A stretch of 64,000 bases of DNA from Lysinibacillus fusiformis (GCF_007362955.1 NZ_CP041696.1:4588001-4652000); one strand, 5' to 3'; positions 9,091 to 20,449 are shown, counted from the first letter of the stretch. The notes: generated by a model from the sequence alone, not told the origin. Numbers and translations are program-made.

Positions 9091-12000
9091 AATAAACGGA
9101 GATCTTTTCACCAAACACTTCTGTCTCCATATATCGTTCACCTTGATTGTCACTTACATAATCAATATCATGTAACAATACATTTGCTTTTAATAACGCT
9201 TCGTGCTGCTGGATGATAGTTGTTACATTTGTACTTCCAGCAATTGAAATCGAAACATACTGCTCCACAGGCAGTTTCCATTTTTTGCGTGTATCTTGAA
9301 TTGTGCGTATTAATTCTCTAATTTGCCCTTCTTCTAGTAAGCTTGCGGTAAGCTGAACATTCATAAGAATTCTACATGAGACATCATTGGCTAAAATATA
9401 TCGATCTTTTACCATTGATTCCGTTAACACATGTTCTTTTAACAATGTTATTTGTTCCCCGTCAATTGTAAATGTTACAGCACCTGTTTGTTGTAACTTA
9501 TGTTTCTCTTCATTTTTAAAATTCACTACATAATCTTTTACTTTATTCACCTTTGGTCCAAATGCTGCACCTGCAGTTTTAAAGTTAAGCTTATAATGAA
9601 CAGTTTCATATGCTGAGAAATCATTTATCCAAAGGCATTCTTTCATATTTAATTCGTCTTTCACGAGTTCGCTATATGGTCGATAGTCAGTCTGTTCCCC
9701 ATCAACAGAGACAATAATTTCGCTTAATGGCTGCTTTACCTTGATTCCTTGACTATTACGTATGCTGCGCCCTAGCTCTACGATTGTTAAAATATTTTGC
9801 ATTTCTTTCTCGAGCTTAGCATTAACGAGTGCTTCATTGTATTTTGGATAGTTTTGTAAATGCACACTTTTTCCACATAATTGTCGATATAAATCCTCCG
9901 CAATAAACGGTGTGAATGGTGCTAATAATTGACAAATTGTTGTTAGTAGCTCATACAGCGTACTAAAGGCTCCTCGTTTATCCTCTGACAGCCCATTTGC
10001 CCAAAATCTTGCACGTGAGCGTCGGATATACCAATTACTTAGCTCTTCCACCAACTTGCCGATTTCACGTGTTGCCTGTGTGAATTGATAATCATCCATA
10101 TTTGTTGTGACAAGCTGAATTGTATGATGTAAACGAGACAATATCCATTCATCTAGTTTTGTACGTGTGCCTGTATTGTTAGCATCGTACGCAAAGCCAT
10201 CGATTTCAGCGTACAACTGATAGAATTTAAATGTATGATCAAATGTATCGACTAGCTTTGATTTCGCGTCCATTACAATTTTCTTTGAAAAACGTTTAGG
10301 ATTCCAAGGAGAACTATCGACTAAAAATGACCATCTTAAAGCATCTGCTCCGTATTGCTCTATTAATTCAACTGGCTCTAATGCATTGCCTTTACTTTTC
10401 GACATTTTTTGTCCATGCTCATCTAGTACATGCCCTAATGACAGTACATTTTTATAAGGGGCCTTTCCAGTAAACAAAGTAGAAACCGCTAATAAACTAT
10501 AGAAAAAGCCTCGTGTTTGGTCGATGCCTTCAATGACCACATCCGCAGGGAATTGAATGTTAAAGGTATCAAGATTTCCAAAAGGATAATGATGCTGAGC
10601 AAACGGCATTGAACCACTATCAAACCATACATCAATTACTTCAGGCGTGCGGTCCATATCACCACCACATGTTGGGCAATTACAGACAACCTCATCAATA
10701 TACGGTTTATGGAGCTCCAGATTTTCATTGAAAGCTCCTTTCACTAATTCTTTTAAAGCAGCAATACTATCAGGAGCTTCTTCATGACCACACTCCTGAC
10801 AAATCCACACATTAAGCGGTGTACCCCAATAACGATTACGACTAATATTCCAGTCCACTAGGTTTTCTAGGAAGTTTCCAAATCGACCATGTTTAATGTG
10901 CTCTGGATACCATGTGACTTGGTCGTTATTTTCTAGAAGCTTCTCTTTCAATGCAGACATATTGATAAACCAGCTGTCAGTCGCATAATAAAGCAATGGT
11001 GAGTCACAGCGCCAACAATGAGGATAGCTATGCTCATATTTTTCTTTCTCAAACAACAGCCCTTTTTCTGCCAGCATTTTAATAATATCGACATCGCAGT
11101 CTTTCACAAATTTACCGACAAGTTCTGGCACCTCTTCTGTATAACATCCTTTTAAATCCACAACGTTGACAAAGGACAAACCATTTTGTTGAACAGTTTT
11201 ATAATCGTCTTCCCCATAAGCGGGCGCAATATGCACAAGCCCTGTTCCACTATGTTCTGTGACATAATCCGCTAGTACAACAACATGCCCCTTTTCAACT
11301 TTGACGTATGAAAAGGGCGGGATGTACGACACACCTTCAAATTCATGACCATCATGCTCACTTAACACCTCAACGGGTTCAGACAATACTTTTTCAACAA
11401 GCGATTTTGCGAGTATATAAATTTTATCTTGTTTTTTCACCCGCACATATTTTAAATGAGGATTTAAGGCCAACGCAACATTTGCTGGCAATGTCCAAGG
11501 TGTCGTTGTCCAACCAAGAAAATATTCGTCTTTATCTTTCAGCTTAAACATTGCTGTGACAGATAAATCCTTTACATCCTTATAGCCCTGGGCAACTTCA
11601 TGAGAACTTAATGATGTTTGGCAACTCGGACAATAGGGCGAAACACGGTGTCCTTTATATAAAAGCTTTTCCTGATGCACATGACTTAAAATATGCCATA
11701 CAGATTCAATATAATGATTACTTAACGTTAAATAAGGATCTTCCATGTCAATCCAATAGCCTAGCTGTTCTGTAAAGGATCGCCATTTCTTTTCGTACGT
11801 AAAGACACTACCTTTACATTCTTTAATAAATTGTTCAACCCCGTATTTCTCAATCTCCTGTTTACCGGAAATCCCAAGTTTTTTTTCGACACCTAATTCT
11901 ACTGGTAAACCATGTGTATCCCATCCGGCTTTTCGTTCAACAAGATAACCTTGCATCGTTTTATAACGAGCCACGACATCTTTTATGGTTCTTCCAAATG

Positions 12001-12172
12001 CGTGACCTACGTGTGGTAAGCCATTGGCTGTTGGTGGTCCTTCGTAAAATACAAAGGTCTTACTGCCTGAACGATTTTCTACAGAAGCTTGAAACGTTCT
12101 CTCTTCTTCCCATATTTTACGAATTCTTGCTTCTCTTTCTACAGCTGTCTCTTTCTTCACTTCATCTTGCAT
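9071..12172 (-). CDS. ileS: Isoleucyl-tRNA synthetase, type 2 (long form)
   Basis: 1033 residues; charges tRNA-Ile with isoleucine in the cytoplasm. The ATG at 12172 is chosen because ATAGGAGGAAATTAC precedes it. An upstream extension of the frame lies inside the T-box leader and is not coding. The HIGH motif reads HVGH (in PHVGHAFGR, ~res 50) and KMSKS is intact (QKMSKSKGN, ~res 590). A CP1 editing domain and a C-terminal extension are present. Length and motif style fit the type-2, eukaryote-like IleRS rather than the ~920-residue type 1 of B. subtilis. Type-2 enzymes are known to tolerate mupirocin. No second ileS is in the window. Confidence 0.95.
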   Translation of the reverse strand: MQDEVKKETAVEREARIRKIWEEERTFQASVENRSGSKTFVFYEGPPTANGLPHVGHAFGRTIKDVVARYKTMQGYLVERKAGWDTHGLPVELGVEKKLGISGKQEIEKYGVEQFIKECKGSVFTYEKKWRSFTEQLGYWIDMEDPYLTLSNHYIESVWHILSHVHQEKLLYKGHRVSPYCPSCQTSLSSHEVAQGYKDVKDLSVTAMFKLKDKDEYFLGWTTTPWTLPANVALALNPHLKYVRVKKQDKIYILAKSLVEKVLSEPVEVLSEHDGHEFEGVSYIPPFSYVKVEKGHVVVLADYVTEHSGTGLVHIAPAYGEDDYKTVQQNGLSFVNVVDLKGCYTEEVPELVGKFVKDCDVDIIKMLAEKGLLFEKEKYEHSYPHCWRCDSPLLYYATDSWFINMSALKEKLLENNDQVTWYPEHIKHGRFGNFLENLVDWNISRNRYWGTPLNVWICQECGHEEAPDSIAALKELVKGAFNENLELHKPYIDEVVCNCPTCGGDMDRTPEVIDVWFDSGSMPFAQHHYPFGNLDTFNIQFPADVVIEGIDQTRGFFYSLLAVSTLFTGKAPYKNVLSLGHVLDEHGQKMSKSKGNALEPVELIEQYGADALRWSFLVDSSPWNPKRFSKKIVMDAKSKLVDTFDHTFKFYQLYAEIDGFAYDANNTGTRTKLDEWILSRLHHTIQLVTTNMDDYQFTQATREIGKLVEELSNWYIRRSRARFWANGLSEDKRGAFSTLYELLTTICQLLAPFTPFIAEDLYRQLCGKSVHLQNYPKYNEALVNAKLEKEMQNILTIVELGRSIRNSQGIKVKQPLSEIIVSVDGEQTDYRPYSELVKDELNMKECLWINDFSAYETVHYKLNFKTAGAAFGPKVNKVKDYVVNFKNEEKHKLQQTGAVTFTIDGEQITLLKEHVLTESMVKDRYILANDVSCRILMNVQLTASLLEEGQIRELIRTIQDTRKKWKLPVEQYVSISIAGSTNVTTIIQQHEALLKANVLLHDIDYVSDNQGERYMETEVFGEKISVYFKLLSA

Positions 12173-12208
12173 GTAATTTCCTCCTATACTATTGTATAAA
12201 AGGCATAC

Positions 12209-12476
12209 AAAAACCCCGTCCCAAGTAAGGGACGGGGTTAACCGCGAATACCACCCTAATTCTATTGAAAAACGCTCAATAGCACTCAGCAACGTACAAT
12301 CATACGTGTTCTTTTTAACGGTAGACACCCGAATTAGCCTACTTAACTTCAGCTAACCTTCTCAGAGAGGATCTTCATGAAACATTTGCACACCGACTTC
12401 CACCAATCTGTCGGCTCTCTGTAGAACAAAATGAAACACTACTCTTTCTCATCAACGAATTTGTATGCTTTTATTG
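12209..12476 (-). promoter_or_regulatory. T-box leader of ileS (tRNA-Ile sensing)
   Basis: On the minus strand, in order: a Stem I start (GATGAGAAAGAGTAG), the AGAGAGCC element, a specifier-loop region with ATC (Ile) at 12370-12372, and the T-box bulge AGGGTGGTATTCGCGG near 12241-12256. A terminator follows with 11-bp arms, AACCCCGTCCC and GGGACGGGGTT (12212-12239), and a T-run. TGGT in the bulge would pair with the ACCA end of uncharged tRNA-Ile, and readthrough would then feed ileS. Confidence 0.92.
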
Positions 12477-12482
12477 TGACTC

Positions 12483-12511
12483 ATCGTAACAAACCAACAT
12501 TTAATTGTCAA
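12483..12511 (-). promoter_or_regulatory. Sigma-A promoter of the ileS T-box transcript
   Basis: TTGACA at 12506-12511 and TACGAT at 12483-12488 on the minus strand, with a 17-base spacer. The start of transcription would fall near 12476, just before Stem I of the T-box. Confidence 0.85.
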
Positions 12512-12558
12512 CAACTTCAAAATAATAAATTTGGTAAGGTATTTACAATTTTCTTGTA

Positions 12559-13413
12559 CTAACACAATTCTTTAAGACATTTTTCGATGCTTTGATGCAG
12601 GGATTCAAAGTTAGGATTGCCACTCATTTTTATATAGAAACTTTTTAAAAACGTTTTACAATTAAACATTAAAAACCTATAGTGCTCTTCGTCAAGCTGT
12701 ACTTTTTGATTTTTTAGTTCCATCGGTACGTTTTGTAATAACTTCTCTACTTTTTGTATTTCTAACCCATTATCCAGCATTTCTACTATAGGTACTAAAA
12801 GTCGTTCATCCTCATCATGTATAAAAACAGTCTTTGATTGAAAAATCGTTCGCCATAGCGGTTCTAAAATTTCCACATAAGATGCCCTACTTATTTTAGG
12901 ATTTTTCACAAGTGCATCAATCATGTCAGCTGCGTGAGCTACACTATGAGCCCATCCTTTTTCCGGAACATATCCCCTCATATCTTTTTCGGAAGAAAGG
13001 TACTCGATACATTTTGCTTTCGTCTTGTATACACTCTGCTTAGATAAGAAATGATCTTCATTATCTCTAGTTAAAATAAGTGAAATTAGTAGGCTAGTAA
13101 ATGATCTTGTAAAGACTGTGTCCGTCTCATTTTCTCCTATTCCCTTAAATAACAAATCATTTATACAATACTCCAATAACTCCATTAATAGTTCATGCTC
13201 AAGCTGATTTTTCTCTAGAATTAAGTCATAAAATGAGCTATATATTAATTCATCTCGCAGTTCACTATCCACTGAACCAATATGTTTTATCATAGATGTA
13301 ACTAGTAAGTATGTATCTTCTTCCTGCCAAGATCTATTACCAGTTTTAATTGCAGAAAGTATTTTTTTTAGATCCTGTTCCTCTATTGAAATTTCATGTA
13401 GTTGTAAACTCAT
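12559..13413 (-). CDS. DUF2785 domain protein
   Basis: 284 residues, almost all helical, no signal peptide. The family-typical stretch RGYVPEKGWAHSVAHAADM lies at about 151-169. The function of this family is unknown; it is found as single soluble proteins in Bacillales. The ATG at 13413 has an AGGGGGAAG site upstream. The gene lies 54 bases downstream of the membrane protein at 13468-14130 on the same strand, so the two may be co-transcribed. Confidence 0.75.
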   Translation of the reverse strand: MSLQLHEISIEEQDLKKILSAIKTGNRSWQEEDTYLLVTSMIKHIGSVDSELRDELIYSSFYDLILEKNQLEHELLMELLEYCINDLLFKGIGENETDTVFTRSFTSLLISLILTRDNEDHFLSKQSVYKTKAKCIEYLSSEKDMRGYVPEKGWAHSVAHAADMIDALVKNPKISRASYVEILEPLWRTIFQSKTVFIHDEDERLLVPIVEMLDNGLEIQKVEKLLQNVPMELKNQKVQLDEEHYRFLMFNCKTFLKSFYIKMSGNPNFESLHQSIEKCLKELC

Positions 13414-13467
13414 AATTCTTCCCCCTATGTTTTGTATTACTTATTTTTGGCACTATTATTTTTACTT

Positions 13468-14130
13468 CTATTTTGAAAACTTAACAATGCTCTCATCGTA
13501 TATACCATCTAATTTCCAACTATCGTAAAATCGAACATAGGTGAATGCCATCGTCACCTTTTGCTGTTCGCTTTCAAAAACGACAAATACTGTGCTTTTC
13601 CATGGGTACGTTGCAGCATGTACTTTCCCTGTCTTTACCTCCTTTATTTTTTCAGAAAGATCGACAAGTGTGGACGGTGTAACAGTATGCTCAATTAAAA
13701 AAAGATTCGGGTCTGACGCTTGAGAAAATTCCTCCATGACTTGTTGATGGTAAATAATCACCTTCGTATTAGCATCATACAAGCCTACACAAAGCATAAT
13801 AACACTCAAAGTTGTGAGTGTCCCTATCCATAGTACCTGTTTCTTTTTTAAGCATTGATATGAATGCAGAATTTTGTCTTGTTTATATAAATGCATATTA
13901 AATGCAATGCATATTGGCCAAATAAATAATAGCTGCCATAGTAACACGACCCAGAATATATCACCATAGGATATGAGAAAATATATACTTAAAAAATTCA
14001 TTGAACATATTGGCAGACACCAACGCCTATTCGGATTTTCCTTATGGACTTTAAAATAGATCATAACCAGGGGTAAAGCTAAAAGAAATGACGTCGCGCA
14101 GTCCATTATTGTCAGTAACAAAGCTTTCAT
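13468..14130 (-). CDS. Hypothetical membrane protein, 220 aa
   Basis: Not recognised. About four hydrophobic segments fill the first ~125 residues, with short Lys/Arg loops between them (ENPNRRW, KKKQVLW). A soluble C-terminal domain of about 90 residues ends in a beta-rich stretch (TVFVVFESEQQKVTMAFTYV, YDSWKLDGIYDES). AGGAGTG precedes the ATG. It is upstream of and collinear with the DUF2785 gene. The 300 bases between it and the next terminator hold no supported gene. Confidence 0.6.
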   Translation of the reverse strand: MKALLLTIMDCATSFLLALPLVMIYFKVHKENPNRRWCLPICSMNFLSIYFLISYGDIFWVVLLWQLLFIWPICIAFNMHLYKQDKILHSYQCLKKKQVLWIGTLTTLSVIMLCVGLYDANTKVIIYHQQVMEEFSQASDPNLFLIEHTVTPSTLVDLSEKIKEVKTGKVHAATYPWKSTVFVVFESEQQKVTMAFTYVRFYDSWKLDGIYDESIVKFSK

Positions 14131-14383
14131 TCACTCACTCCTAAATCGTGTAAAAATAGATTGTATAATTGTCACCAATTACTGAAATAGCAATACATAA
14201 ATTATCGCTTCGATAAGATTTATCTTTAACACGAATACATAACGACTAAAATCCTCTCACTCATTTATTGAATTGTACTAAGGAGGTTATGGTGATCACT
14301 TATGATTAAATACTGCAGGGATAATTAGCTCTTTCCTTAAAATACAAATTATTACAACAATTGTACCTTAACCCCTATAAAAA

Positions 14384-14419
14384 AACAGCTTGTTATTTTT
14401 CTAACATCAACAAGCTGTT
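14384..14419 (-). terminator. Terminator of the sigma/anti-sigma operon
   Basis: 11-bp arms AACAGCTTGTT and AACAAGCTGTT (14384-14394, 14409-14419). On the minus strand a run of seven T follows. Confidence 0.8.
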
Positions 14420-14434
14420 CTTATCATGTATAAA

Positions 14435-15382
14435 TTACTTAATCATTTCAATGTCATCTAAATTAGCAACCAAATCATATTGACCGAGGGGTTCTTGTAA
14501 ACTGTATGTGACGCTTACCATATTTCCAATGGCAATTTTCTCTTTTACGGCATGAAGAGGAAACCAAACGCCATTTTGTTTCTTATTTATCATTTCTTCG
14601 TTTGATAAATGACCGATTATTTCTTCTACTTCCCCTGAAACAACTAAAAATCGATTTTCCTCGATTGCTACGATATAGCCTGTTTTATACTTTTTGATGT
14701 AGTTCAATGCATCGGATGGTTTAGATGACAATTGATATTTTTCTTCTAGATATGCAAGTTTTTCCTTATACTGAGAAGTGAAGTAGTCCATTGCTTGTGT
14801 CTTCACATCAAGATAAGCATGAAGCTGAAAAGAGTCCTCATATTTCTTATAATAATCTTGTAATAATTCGTTTCGTGCCGCAGCCTTGATGTTAATAGGT
14901 GTAAGATATTTTTCATAAAACTCATCTTCTGTTATTTCTAATTTGGCAAGCGTTTTGTGAAAATCGGTATCTTCCGTTAAACTCTCCAAATCCTTTTTAC
15001 TTACCGATTCGTCTATTGTAGCTTTATCTAGTGTGATGCCTTTACTTAAAGCATATGCATAATAAGCATTGATTTCTAACAGGGTTTGAAAAAATGAATT
15101 ACGCGACTCTTTACTTTTACCGTTATCAAATTTTAGCATCGTAGTTAATTCATCTTCATTTAGAATTTCAACTTCTTGTGATGTTACAAGACTTGTTTCA
15201 TTGAATTGTGTATAGAAAAACAAGCCAATACATGCAGTAAAGATGATTGTCAGTACACTATATTGCCAACGCCAAGATTTTTTTTTGTTTTGGCGTAGTT
15301 CTATATGCTGTACCACATTGGTCATAACACGCTTTTTGCTTTCTCTTAAATCCTTTAAAACCTCCACACCATGTTTACTCAT
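14435..15382 (-). CDS. Membrane partner of the ECF sigma factor, probable anti-sigma factor
   Basis: 315 residues from the ATG at 15382, which overlaps the sigma-factor stop in ATGAGTAA. Layout: a cytoplasmic head of ~40 residues rich in Lys/Arg, one membrane segment (about 43-60), then a ~250-residue extracytoplasmic domain. Part of that domain (GITLDKATIDESVSK, LEITEDEFYEKYLTPINIKA) resembles the N-terminal helical region of PrsA/SurA-type chaperones. It could sense misfolded or secreted protein. Translational coupling to a sigma factor and single-pass topology support an anti-sigma role; no classical zinc anti-sigma motif is visible. Confidence 0.65.
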   Translation of the reverse strand: MSKHGVEVLKDLRESKKRVMTNVVQHIELRQNKKKSWRWQYSVLTIIFTACIGLFFYTQFNETSLVTSQEVEILNEDELTTMLKFDNGKSKESRNSFFQTLLEINAYYAYALSKGITLDKATIDESVSKKDLESLTEDTDFHKTLAKLEITEDEFYEKYLTPINIKAAARNELLQDYYKKYEDSFQLHAYLDVKTQAMDYFTSQYKEKLAYLEEKYQLSSKPSDALNYIKKYKTGYIVAIEENRFLVVSGEVEEIIGHLSNEEMINKKQNGVWFPLHAVKEKIAIGNMVSVTYSLQEPLGQYDLVANLDDIEMIK

Positions 15383-15893
15383 GCAATAGCACCTCCCACT
15401 CAATATGTTCTAGCTTTGGCTTTAGTAGTTCTCGTCCGCGACGTAATCGTGTCTTCACTGTACTCTCAGGAATACTTAAAAGCTGCGCTATTTCAACGAC
15501 AGGCATTTCCTCAAAATAAAAATAAATCAGAACCTCACGTTGTTTTAATGGTAGTGCTAAGATCGCTTTTTCGATAATGCTTTGTTCATCCTGTTGTACA
15601 AGCATGTCTCTTCTTATGACAACTTGCTTGGCAAAAATCTTTTGTTGGAGTTGTATTTTACGATAAGTCCAACTACGTAAATAATCTTTACTCTTATTAA
15701 TGACAAGTCTCGATAAATAGGCCTTTAACTCACCACGTTCCTCGTAATTATGTTGATTGTCGTAAAATTTAATGAACACATCTTGGACAATATCTTCCGC
15801 ACTTTGTAAATCCTTCACATAATAGTAGGCAAGGCGAATAAGTCGCTCCGTATGTAATTTCATTATTTCTTCAAGTTCTTTAACTTGTATCAA
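15375..15893 (-). CDS. ECF-type RNA polymerase sigma factor
   Basis: 172 residues. Region 2 is clear (RLAYYYVKDLQSAEDIVQDVFIKFY, about 20-44; only part quoted is diagnostic: SAEDIVQDVF). Region 4 carries LPLKQREVLIYFYFEEM and the helix-turn-helix ending STVKTRLRRGRELL. It is the first gene of a two-gene operon with the membrane protein at 14435. ECF sigma factors usually transcribe their own operon, but no promoter pair of that type could be assigned upstream. Confidence 0.92.
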   Translation of the reverse strand: MIQVKELEEIMKLHTERLIRLAYYYVKDLQSAEDIVQDVFIKFYDNQHNYEERGELKAYLSRLVINKSKDYLRSWTYRKIQLQQKIFAKQVVIRRDMLVQQDEQSIIEKAILALPLKQREVLIYFYFEEMPVVEIAQLLSIPESTVKTRLRRGRELLKPKLEHIEWEVLLHE

Positions 15894-15957
15894 TGTCTCT
15901 CCCCCTCTCTGTCCTATAAACGGCGCTCAAGAATTAGAGGTTTGCTTTTTTTATCAT

Positions 15958-16401
15958 TTATTCAAAATTTTCTTCAGAAAAAGGGGCAATTACAGCTTTT
16001 TTTGCTGAAGACAACACAATATTCGTGGAAGGTGTACCAAAAGGCATTGCCTCATCGATAAAACGCTCTAATGTTTTCACTGAATAAGTAGCAATTTTAA
16101 CAATATAACTAATTTCGCCTGCTACCCGATAACATTCAAGGACATCAGGATGCGCATGACAAAAATTTGAAAGACTTTTACAATCAATGGATTTAAATAA
16201 AATTATGGCTTGAATGGAACGATTCATTTTTTTCAAGTTAACCTTAGCGTTATATCCCTCAATAGTCCCCTGCTCCTCTAGCTTTTTGACGCGTTCAATT
16301 ACAGCAGGAGATGATAAATGAACCTTTGCTGCTAATTCCTTCATCGAAATTTTGGCATTCCGCTGCAATTGCATTAGTATTTCTGTATCGATTTGGTCCA
16401 T
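15958..16401 (-). CDS. Lrp/AsnC-family transcription regulator
   Basis: 147 residues from the ATG at 16401, preferred because AAAGGTGG lies 7-10 bases upstream. A helix-turn-helix fills residues 1-50 (MDQIDTEILMQLQRNAKIS, then MKELAAKVHLSSPAVIERVK). The RAM ligand domain follows (ECYRVAGEISYIVKIAT). Such proteins bind amino acids and form octamers. It is divergent from the DJ-1/PfpI gene at 16542, with about 140 bases between, and probably regulates it or itself. Confidence 0.88.
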   Translation of the reverse strand: MDQIDTEILMQLQRNAKISMKELAAKVHLSSPAVIERVKKLEEQGTIEGYNAKVNLKKMNRSIQAIILFKSIDCKSLSNFCHAHPDVLECYRVAGEISYIVKIATYSVKTLERFIDEAMPFGTPSTNIVLSSAKKAVIAPFSEENFE

Positions 16402-16541
16402 ATGCATCCACCTTTTTTTATAAATTATATTTCTAAGATTACCTTTGATAATAAAGTAAATCATCTAAATAACAGTATACAACTTCTGTCTTTGTACAGC
16501 CTCCTTTACTACAATTATTTATATAAGGGAGGCAGAAACAC

Positions 16542-17126
16542 ATGACAAAAATATTATTACTATTAGCAAATGGTTTTGAGGCCGTGGAAGCAAGCGTCTT
16601 CACAGATGTGCTTGGTTGGAATAAATGGGAGGGCGATGGCACAACTGAAGTCGTGTCAGTTGGATTACATGAACAATTACAATGTACATGGAATTTTAAT
16701 GTATCCCCTGAGAAATTACTCCATGATATTGCATTAGAGGACTTTGATGCATTAGCGATTCCTGGAGGTTTTGAAGAAGCAGGATTTTATGAGGATGCGT
16801 TTAGTGAAGAATTTCAGCAAGTCATTCGTCATTTTGACGAGCACAAAAAGCCAATTGCTACTATTTGTGTAGCTTCGCTATCGTTAGGGCATAGCGGCAT
16901 TCTACATAATCGAAAGGCGACAACGTACAATCATCCTACAAGTAAAAGATTAGAACAGCTACAATCCTATGGCGCAGAAATCGTCAATGAACGACTCGTC
17001 CAAACTGAACATATTATTACATCATCGAATCCCGGAACTGCATTTGAAGTCGCGTTCCGATTACTTGAAATGCTGACTTCAATTGAGAATACAGAAAAAG
17101 TTAAAGATTTAATGGGCTTTCATTAA
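16542..17126 (+). CDS. DJ-1/PfpI superfamily protein
   Basis: 194 residues. The fold signatures are LLLANGFEAVEASVFTDVL at the N-terminus, ALAIPGGFEEAGFYED near residue 75, and the nucleophile elbow ATICVASLSLGHSGIL with Cys near 109. An ATSSNPGTA-like stretch follows (IITSSNPGTAFEVAFRLLE). Members act as stress chaperones, deglycases or small-molecule hydratases, and the exact activity here is unknown. AGGGAGG precedes the ATG. It is divergent from an Lrp-type regulator and shares a bidirectional terminator with acnA. Confidence 0.85.
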   Translation: MTKILLLLANGFEAVEASVFTDVLGWNKWEGDGTTEVVSVGLHEQLQCTWNFNVSPEKLLHDIALEDFDALAIPGGFEEAGFYEDAFSEEFQQVIRHFDEHKKPIATICVASLSLGHSGILHNRKATTYNHPTSKRLEQLQSYGAEIVNERLVQTEHIITSSNPGTAFEVAFRLLEMLTSIENTEKVKDLMGFH

Positions 17127-17180
17127 TTTTAAAAGGATGCTTCTATGCTAACGAAGCGCTGTTATGGTGTAAGCCATAGA

Positions 17181-17212
17181 AAAAAACCGACCTCCTAAGA
17201 GATCGGTTTTTT
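17181..17212. terminator. Bidirectional terminator between the DJ-1 gene and acnA
   Basis: Arms AAAAAACCGACCTC and GAGATCGGTTTTTT with one mismatch and a 4-base loop give T-runs on both strands between convergent genes. Confidence 0.85.
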
Positions 17213-17222
17213 ATTTCAATGA

Positions 17223-19928
17223 TTACTCAGCAGCTTTCGCACGTAGAACCATTTGTAGGATACCACCATGACGGTAGTAATCTACTTCTACTTCTGAGTC
17301 GAAACGAGCTAAAGCTTGGAAAGTTTTAACTGTGCCGTCTTCAGATTTAGCAGTAACTGTTAAGATATCACGTGGTTTTACATTATCAGTAATGTTTACA
17401 GAGATTTCTTCTTTACCAGTTAAACCTAGAGAATCAGCAGATTCACCGTTTAAGTATTGTAAAGGAAGAACACCCATCATTACTAGGTTAGAACGGTGGA
17501 TACGTTCGTAAGATTGTGCGATTACAGTTTTCACGCCAAGTAGGAATGTACCTTTCGCAGCCCAGTCACGAGAAGAACCCATACCGTAATCGTTACCAGC
17601 AAGTACTACTAAGCCAGTACCTTGCTCTTGGTATTTCATACATGCGTCATAGATGTACTCTACTTCGCCTGTTGGCCAGTAAGTAGTGAATCCACCTTCT
17701 GTACCAGGAGCTACTTGGTTACGGATACGGATGTTTGCAAATGTACCACGCATCATTACTTCGTGGTTACCACGACGAGAACCGTATGAGTTGAAGTCAC
17801 GGATTGCAACACCGTTTTCAAGTAAATATTTACCTGCAGGTGTATCTTTACCAATTGCACCAGCTGGAGAAATATGGTCAGTTGTAATTGAGTCACCGAA
17901 CTTCGCCATGATGCGTAAGTTGTCTAAGCCTTGAATTGCTTCTGGCTCTTTCGCAAGGCCTTGGAAGAATGGTGGGTTTTGGATGTAAGTTGATTTGTCA
18001 TCAAATGTGTAAAGAGACTCAGTTGATGTTTCAATTGCATTCCAAGCTTCGTTGGCTGTGAATACAGTTTCGTATTCTTTTTGGAATAATTCACGGTTAA
18101 CAACAGTACCTAATACAGCGTTAACTTCTTCAGTTGAAGGCCAGATATCAGCGAAGAATACTTCGTTGCCATCTTTGTCTTTACCGAACGTATCTTTTTG
18201 TAGGTCGATATCCACAGTACCGGCAAGTGCATAAGCAACTACAAGTGGTGGTGAAGCTAAGTAGTTAGCTTTTACAAGTGGGTGTACACGACCTTCGAAG
18301 TTACGATTACCAGAAAGTACTGAAGTTACGAATAAGTCGTTATCTTTGATAGCGTCTTCGATTTCAGGAAGTAATGGACCTGAGTTACCGATACATGTTG
18401 TACAACCATAACCTACAGTGTTGAAACCGATTTGGTCAAGGTAAGTTTGTAAACCTGAATCTTCTAGGTAACCAGTTACTACTTTTGAACCTGGTGCTAA
18501 TGAAGTTTTTACCCATTTAGGTACAGTTAGACCTTTTTCTACAGCTTTTTTCGCAACTAAACCAGCAGCGATTAATACGTATGGGTTAGATGTATTTGTA
18601 CAAGAAGTGATAGCAGCGATTGCTACAGCACCTGTTGGGATTTCTACATCGCCTTCAGCAAATTTAGCTACAGAAGTTTTTGCAAATTCGTCTTCTGTTA
18701 AACCGAATCCTTGCGTACCTTGTGGAGCCACTACTGCTTCTTTGTAACGAGAACGCATTTCAGATAGTGGAATTAAGTCTTGTGGACGTTTAGGACCAGA
18801 AAGGTTTGGTTCAATTTCAGCTAAGTTTACTTCTAAAACGTCTGTGTAAACTGGCTCTAGTGATGGATCAAAGAACATGTGGTTAGCTTTTAAGTAAGCT
18901 TCTACAACCTCGATGTGCTCTTCTTCACGACCAGTTAAACGCATGTAGTTAAGTGACTCTTCATCGATTGCGAAGAAACCACATGTAGCACCGTATTCAG
19001 GCGCCATGTTTGAGATTGTTGCACGGTCAGCTAGAGGTAATTTAGATACGCCAGGTCCGAAGAACTCAACGAATTTACCAACTACGCCACGTTGACGTAA
19101 TACTTGAGTTACTTTTAATGCTAAGTCAGTAGCAGTTGTTCCGTTTGGAAGATCGCCTACTAATTTAACACCGATAACTTCAGGAATTGGGAAGTAAGAT
19201 GGTTGGCCAAGCATACCTGCTTCAGCTTCGATACCACCAACGCCCCATCCAAGAACGCCAATACCGTTGATCATTGTTGTATGTGAGTCAGTACCTACTA
19301 CTGAGTCTGGGAATGTTTCGAATGTGCCATCAGCATTTTCGTTTACGTGTACAACTGGAGCTAAGTACTCTAAGTTTACTTGGTGAACGATACCAGTTGC
19401 TGGTGGTACAGCACGGAAATTATCATAAGCAGTTTGAGCCCATTTTAAGAAGTTATAACGCTCAGCGTTACGTTCGAATTCAAGGTCCATATTAGCTTGT
19501 AATGCAGCTGCGTTACCATATTTGTCAACTTGTACTGAGTGGTCAATTACAAGGTCAACTGGAATAGCAGGGTTGATTTTGCTAGCGTCTCCGCCCATTT
19601 CTTTCATTGCTGAACGAAGAGAAGCAAGGTCAACTACTACTGGTACACCAGTAAAGTCTTGTAATACAACGCGAGATGGTTTGAATGGTACTTCTGCTTC
19701 TGGATCAGCGCCATTGCCCCATTTTGCTAATTCGTTTACGTGTTCTTCTTTGATAACATATGCATCATATTGACGTAAAACAGATTCTAATAATACTTTG
19801 ATTGAGTAAGGAAGGTTTGAAACTTTTGCAACGCCAGCTTTTTCAATCGCAGCTAAGTCAAAATAGTTATAAGTTTTACCATTAACTTCGAATGATGCGC
19901 GGCTGTTGTGTAAATTACCTTGTGCCAT
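17223..19928 (-). CDS. acnA: Aconitate hydratase
   Basis: 901 residues, full length for AcnA/CitB. It interconverts citrate and isocitrate in the TCA cycle, and in this family the apo-form also binds RNA. The 4Fe-4S cysteines sit in [10 protein letters not shown] and in [14 protein letters not shown]. The C-terminal swivelling domain carries [17 protein letters not shown] strong purine-rich ribosome binding site precedes the ATG at 19928, and codon use is that of a highly expressed gene. A CcpC-type dyad at 20044-20058 lies about 115 bases upstream. The terminator at 17181-17212 closes the unit. Confidence 0.97.
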   Translation of the reverse strand: MAQGNLHNSRASFEVNGKTYNYFDLAAIEKAGVAKVSNLPYSIKVLLESVLRQYDAYVIKEEHVNELAKWGNGADPEAEVPFKPSRVVLQDFTGVPVVVDLASLRSAMKEMGGDASKINPAIPVDLVIDHSVQVDKYGNAAALQANMDLEFERNAERYNFLKWAQTAYDNFRAVPPATGIVHQVNLEYLAPVVHVNENADGTFETFPDSVVGTDSHTTMINGIGVLGWGVGGIEAEAGMLGQPSYFPIPEVIGVKLVGDLPNGTTATDLALKVTQVLRQRGVVGKFVEFFGPGVSKLPLADRATISNMAPEYGATCGFFAIDEESLNYMRLTGREEEHIEVVEAYLKANHMFFDPSLEPVYTDVLEVNLAEIEPNLSGPKRPQDLIPLSEMRSRYKEAVVAPQGTQGFGLTEDEFAKTSVAKFAEGDVEIPTGAVAIAAITSCTNTSNPYVLIAAGLVAKKAVEKGLTVPKWVKTSLAPGSKVVTGYLEDSGLQTYLDQIGFNTVGYGCTTCIGNSGPLLPEIEDAIKDNDLFVTSVLSGNRNFEGRVHPLVKANYLASPPLVVAYALAGTVDIDLQKDTFGKDKDGNEVFFADIWPSTEEVNAVLGTVVNRELFQKEYETVFTANEAWNAIETSTESLYTFDDKSTYIQNPPFFQGLAKEPEAIQGLDNLRIMAKFGDSITTDHISPAGAIGKDTPAGKYLLENGVAIRDFNSYGSRRGNHEVMMRGTFANIRIRNQVAPGTEGGFTTYWPTGEVEYIYDACMKYQEQGTGLVVLAGNDYGMGSSRDWAAKGTFLLGVKTVIAQSYERIHRSNLVMMGVLPLQYLNGESADSLGLTGKEEISVNITDNVKPRDILTVTAKSEDGTVKTFQALARFDSEVEVDYYRHGGILQMVLRAKAAE

Positions 19929-20043
19929 TTGCGGATCCCCCTAAATATCTTTTTGAAAAGGCCTATGTAAAGCATCTTTTCTCCAATTCCCATGATAACT
20001 CATTTATATTCATAAGTAAATTACATTAATATTATCTTTTTCA

Positions 20044-20058
20044 ATAAGAAATTCTTAT
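20044..20058 (-). promoter_or_regulatory. CcpC-type operator upstream of acnA
   Basis: ATAA-N7-TTAT (ATAAGAAATTCTTAT) is exactly the dyad known for CcpC at B. subtilis citB, where citrate-responsive CcpC represses. The rest of 19929-20433 is AT-rich promoter DNA without a supported gene. Confidence 0.65.
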
Positions 20059-20433
20059 CACCCTACATTCCATCTATATTTTTAATTTTTGAGAAGTCCA
20101 TAACATAAAGGATGTGCAGAAAACAATTGATCTACACCTATGTATTTAAATGTTTTAAATTGCAGCAATTTTTTTAGCAGTGTACTCTTATTAGTTTAAA
20201 ATAAAGTAATAAAGAAGCTTTATATAATATGGAAGAAAGTCATACATTATTTATTGCCAATGAGTGACTGAAAAGATTGTGGAAAAAATATTTCAAGTTT
20301 TCCAACCATTCTAAAGTAGTTAAACATTTTAGCTAAAATAAAACATTCCCTTATTATAGCTAAAAACACCTTAAATGAACCCATCTATGGCGACAAAAAA
20401 TAACATAATGGGCATTTATTTTGCTACACTGAC

Positions 20434-20449
20434 AAACTGACCGGTTGGT
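20434..20449. promoter_or_regulatory. Candidate TetR-type operator
   Basis: An imperfect dyad centred on ACCGGT (AACTGACCGGTTGGT) stands 20 bases before the TetR-type reading frame, where an autoregulatory site would be expected. Confidence 0.4.

Noticed and set aside
12173..12328. N-terminal extension of the ileS frame
   Set aside because: It lies in the T-box terminator/antiterminator; the ATG at 12172 has the ribosome binding site.
17686..19773. Several open frames on the plus strand inside acnA
   Set aside because: They are the antisense shadow of a highly expressed, codon-biased gene and have no ribosome binding sites.
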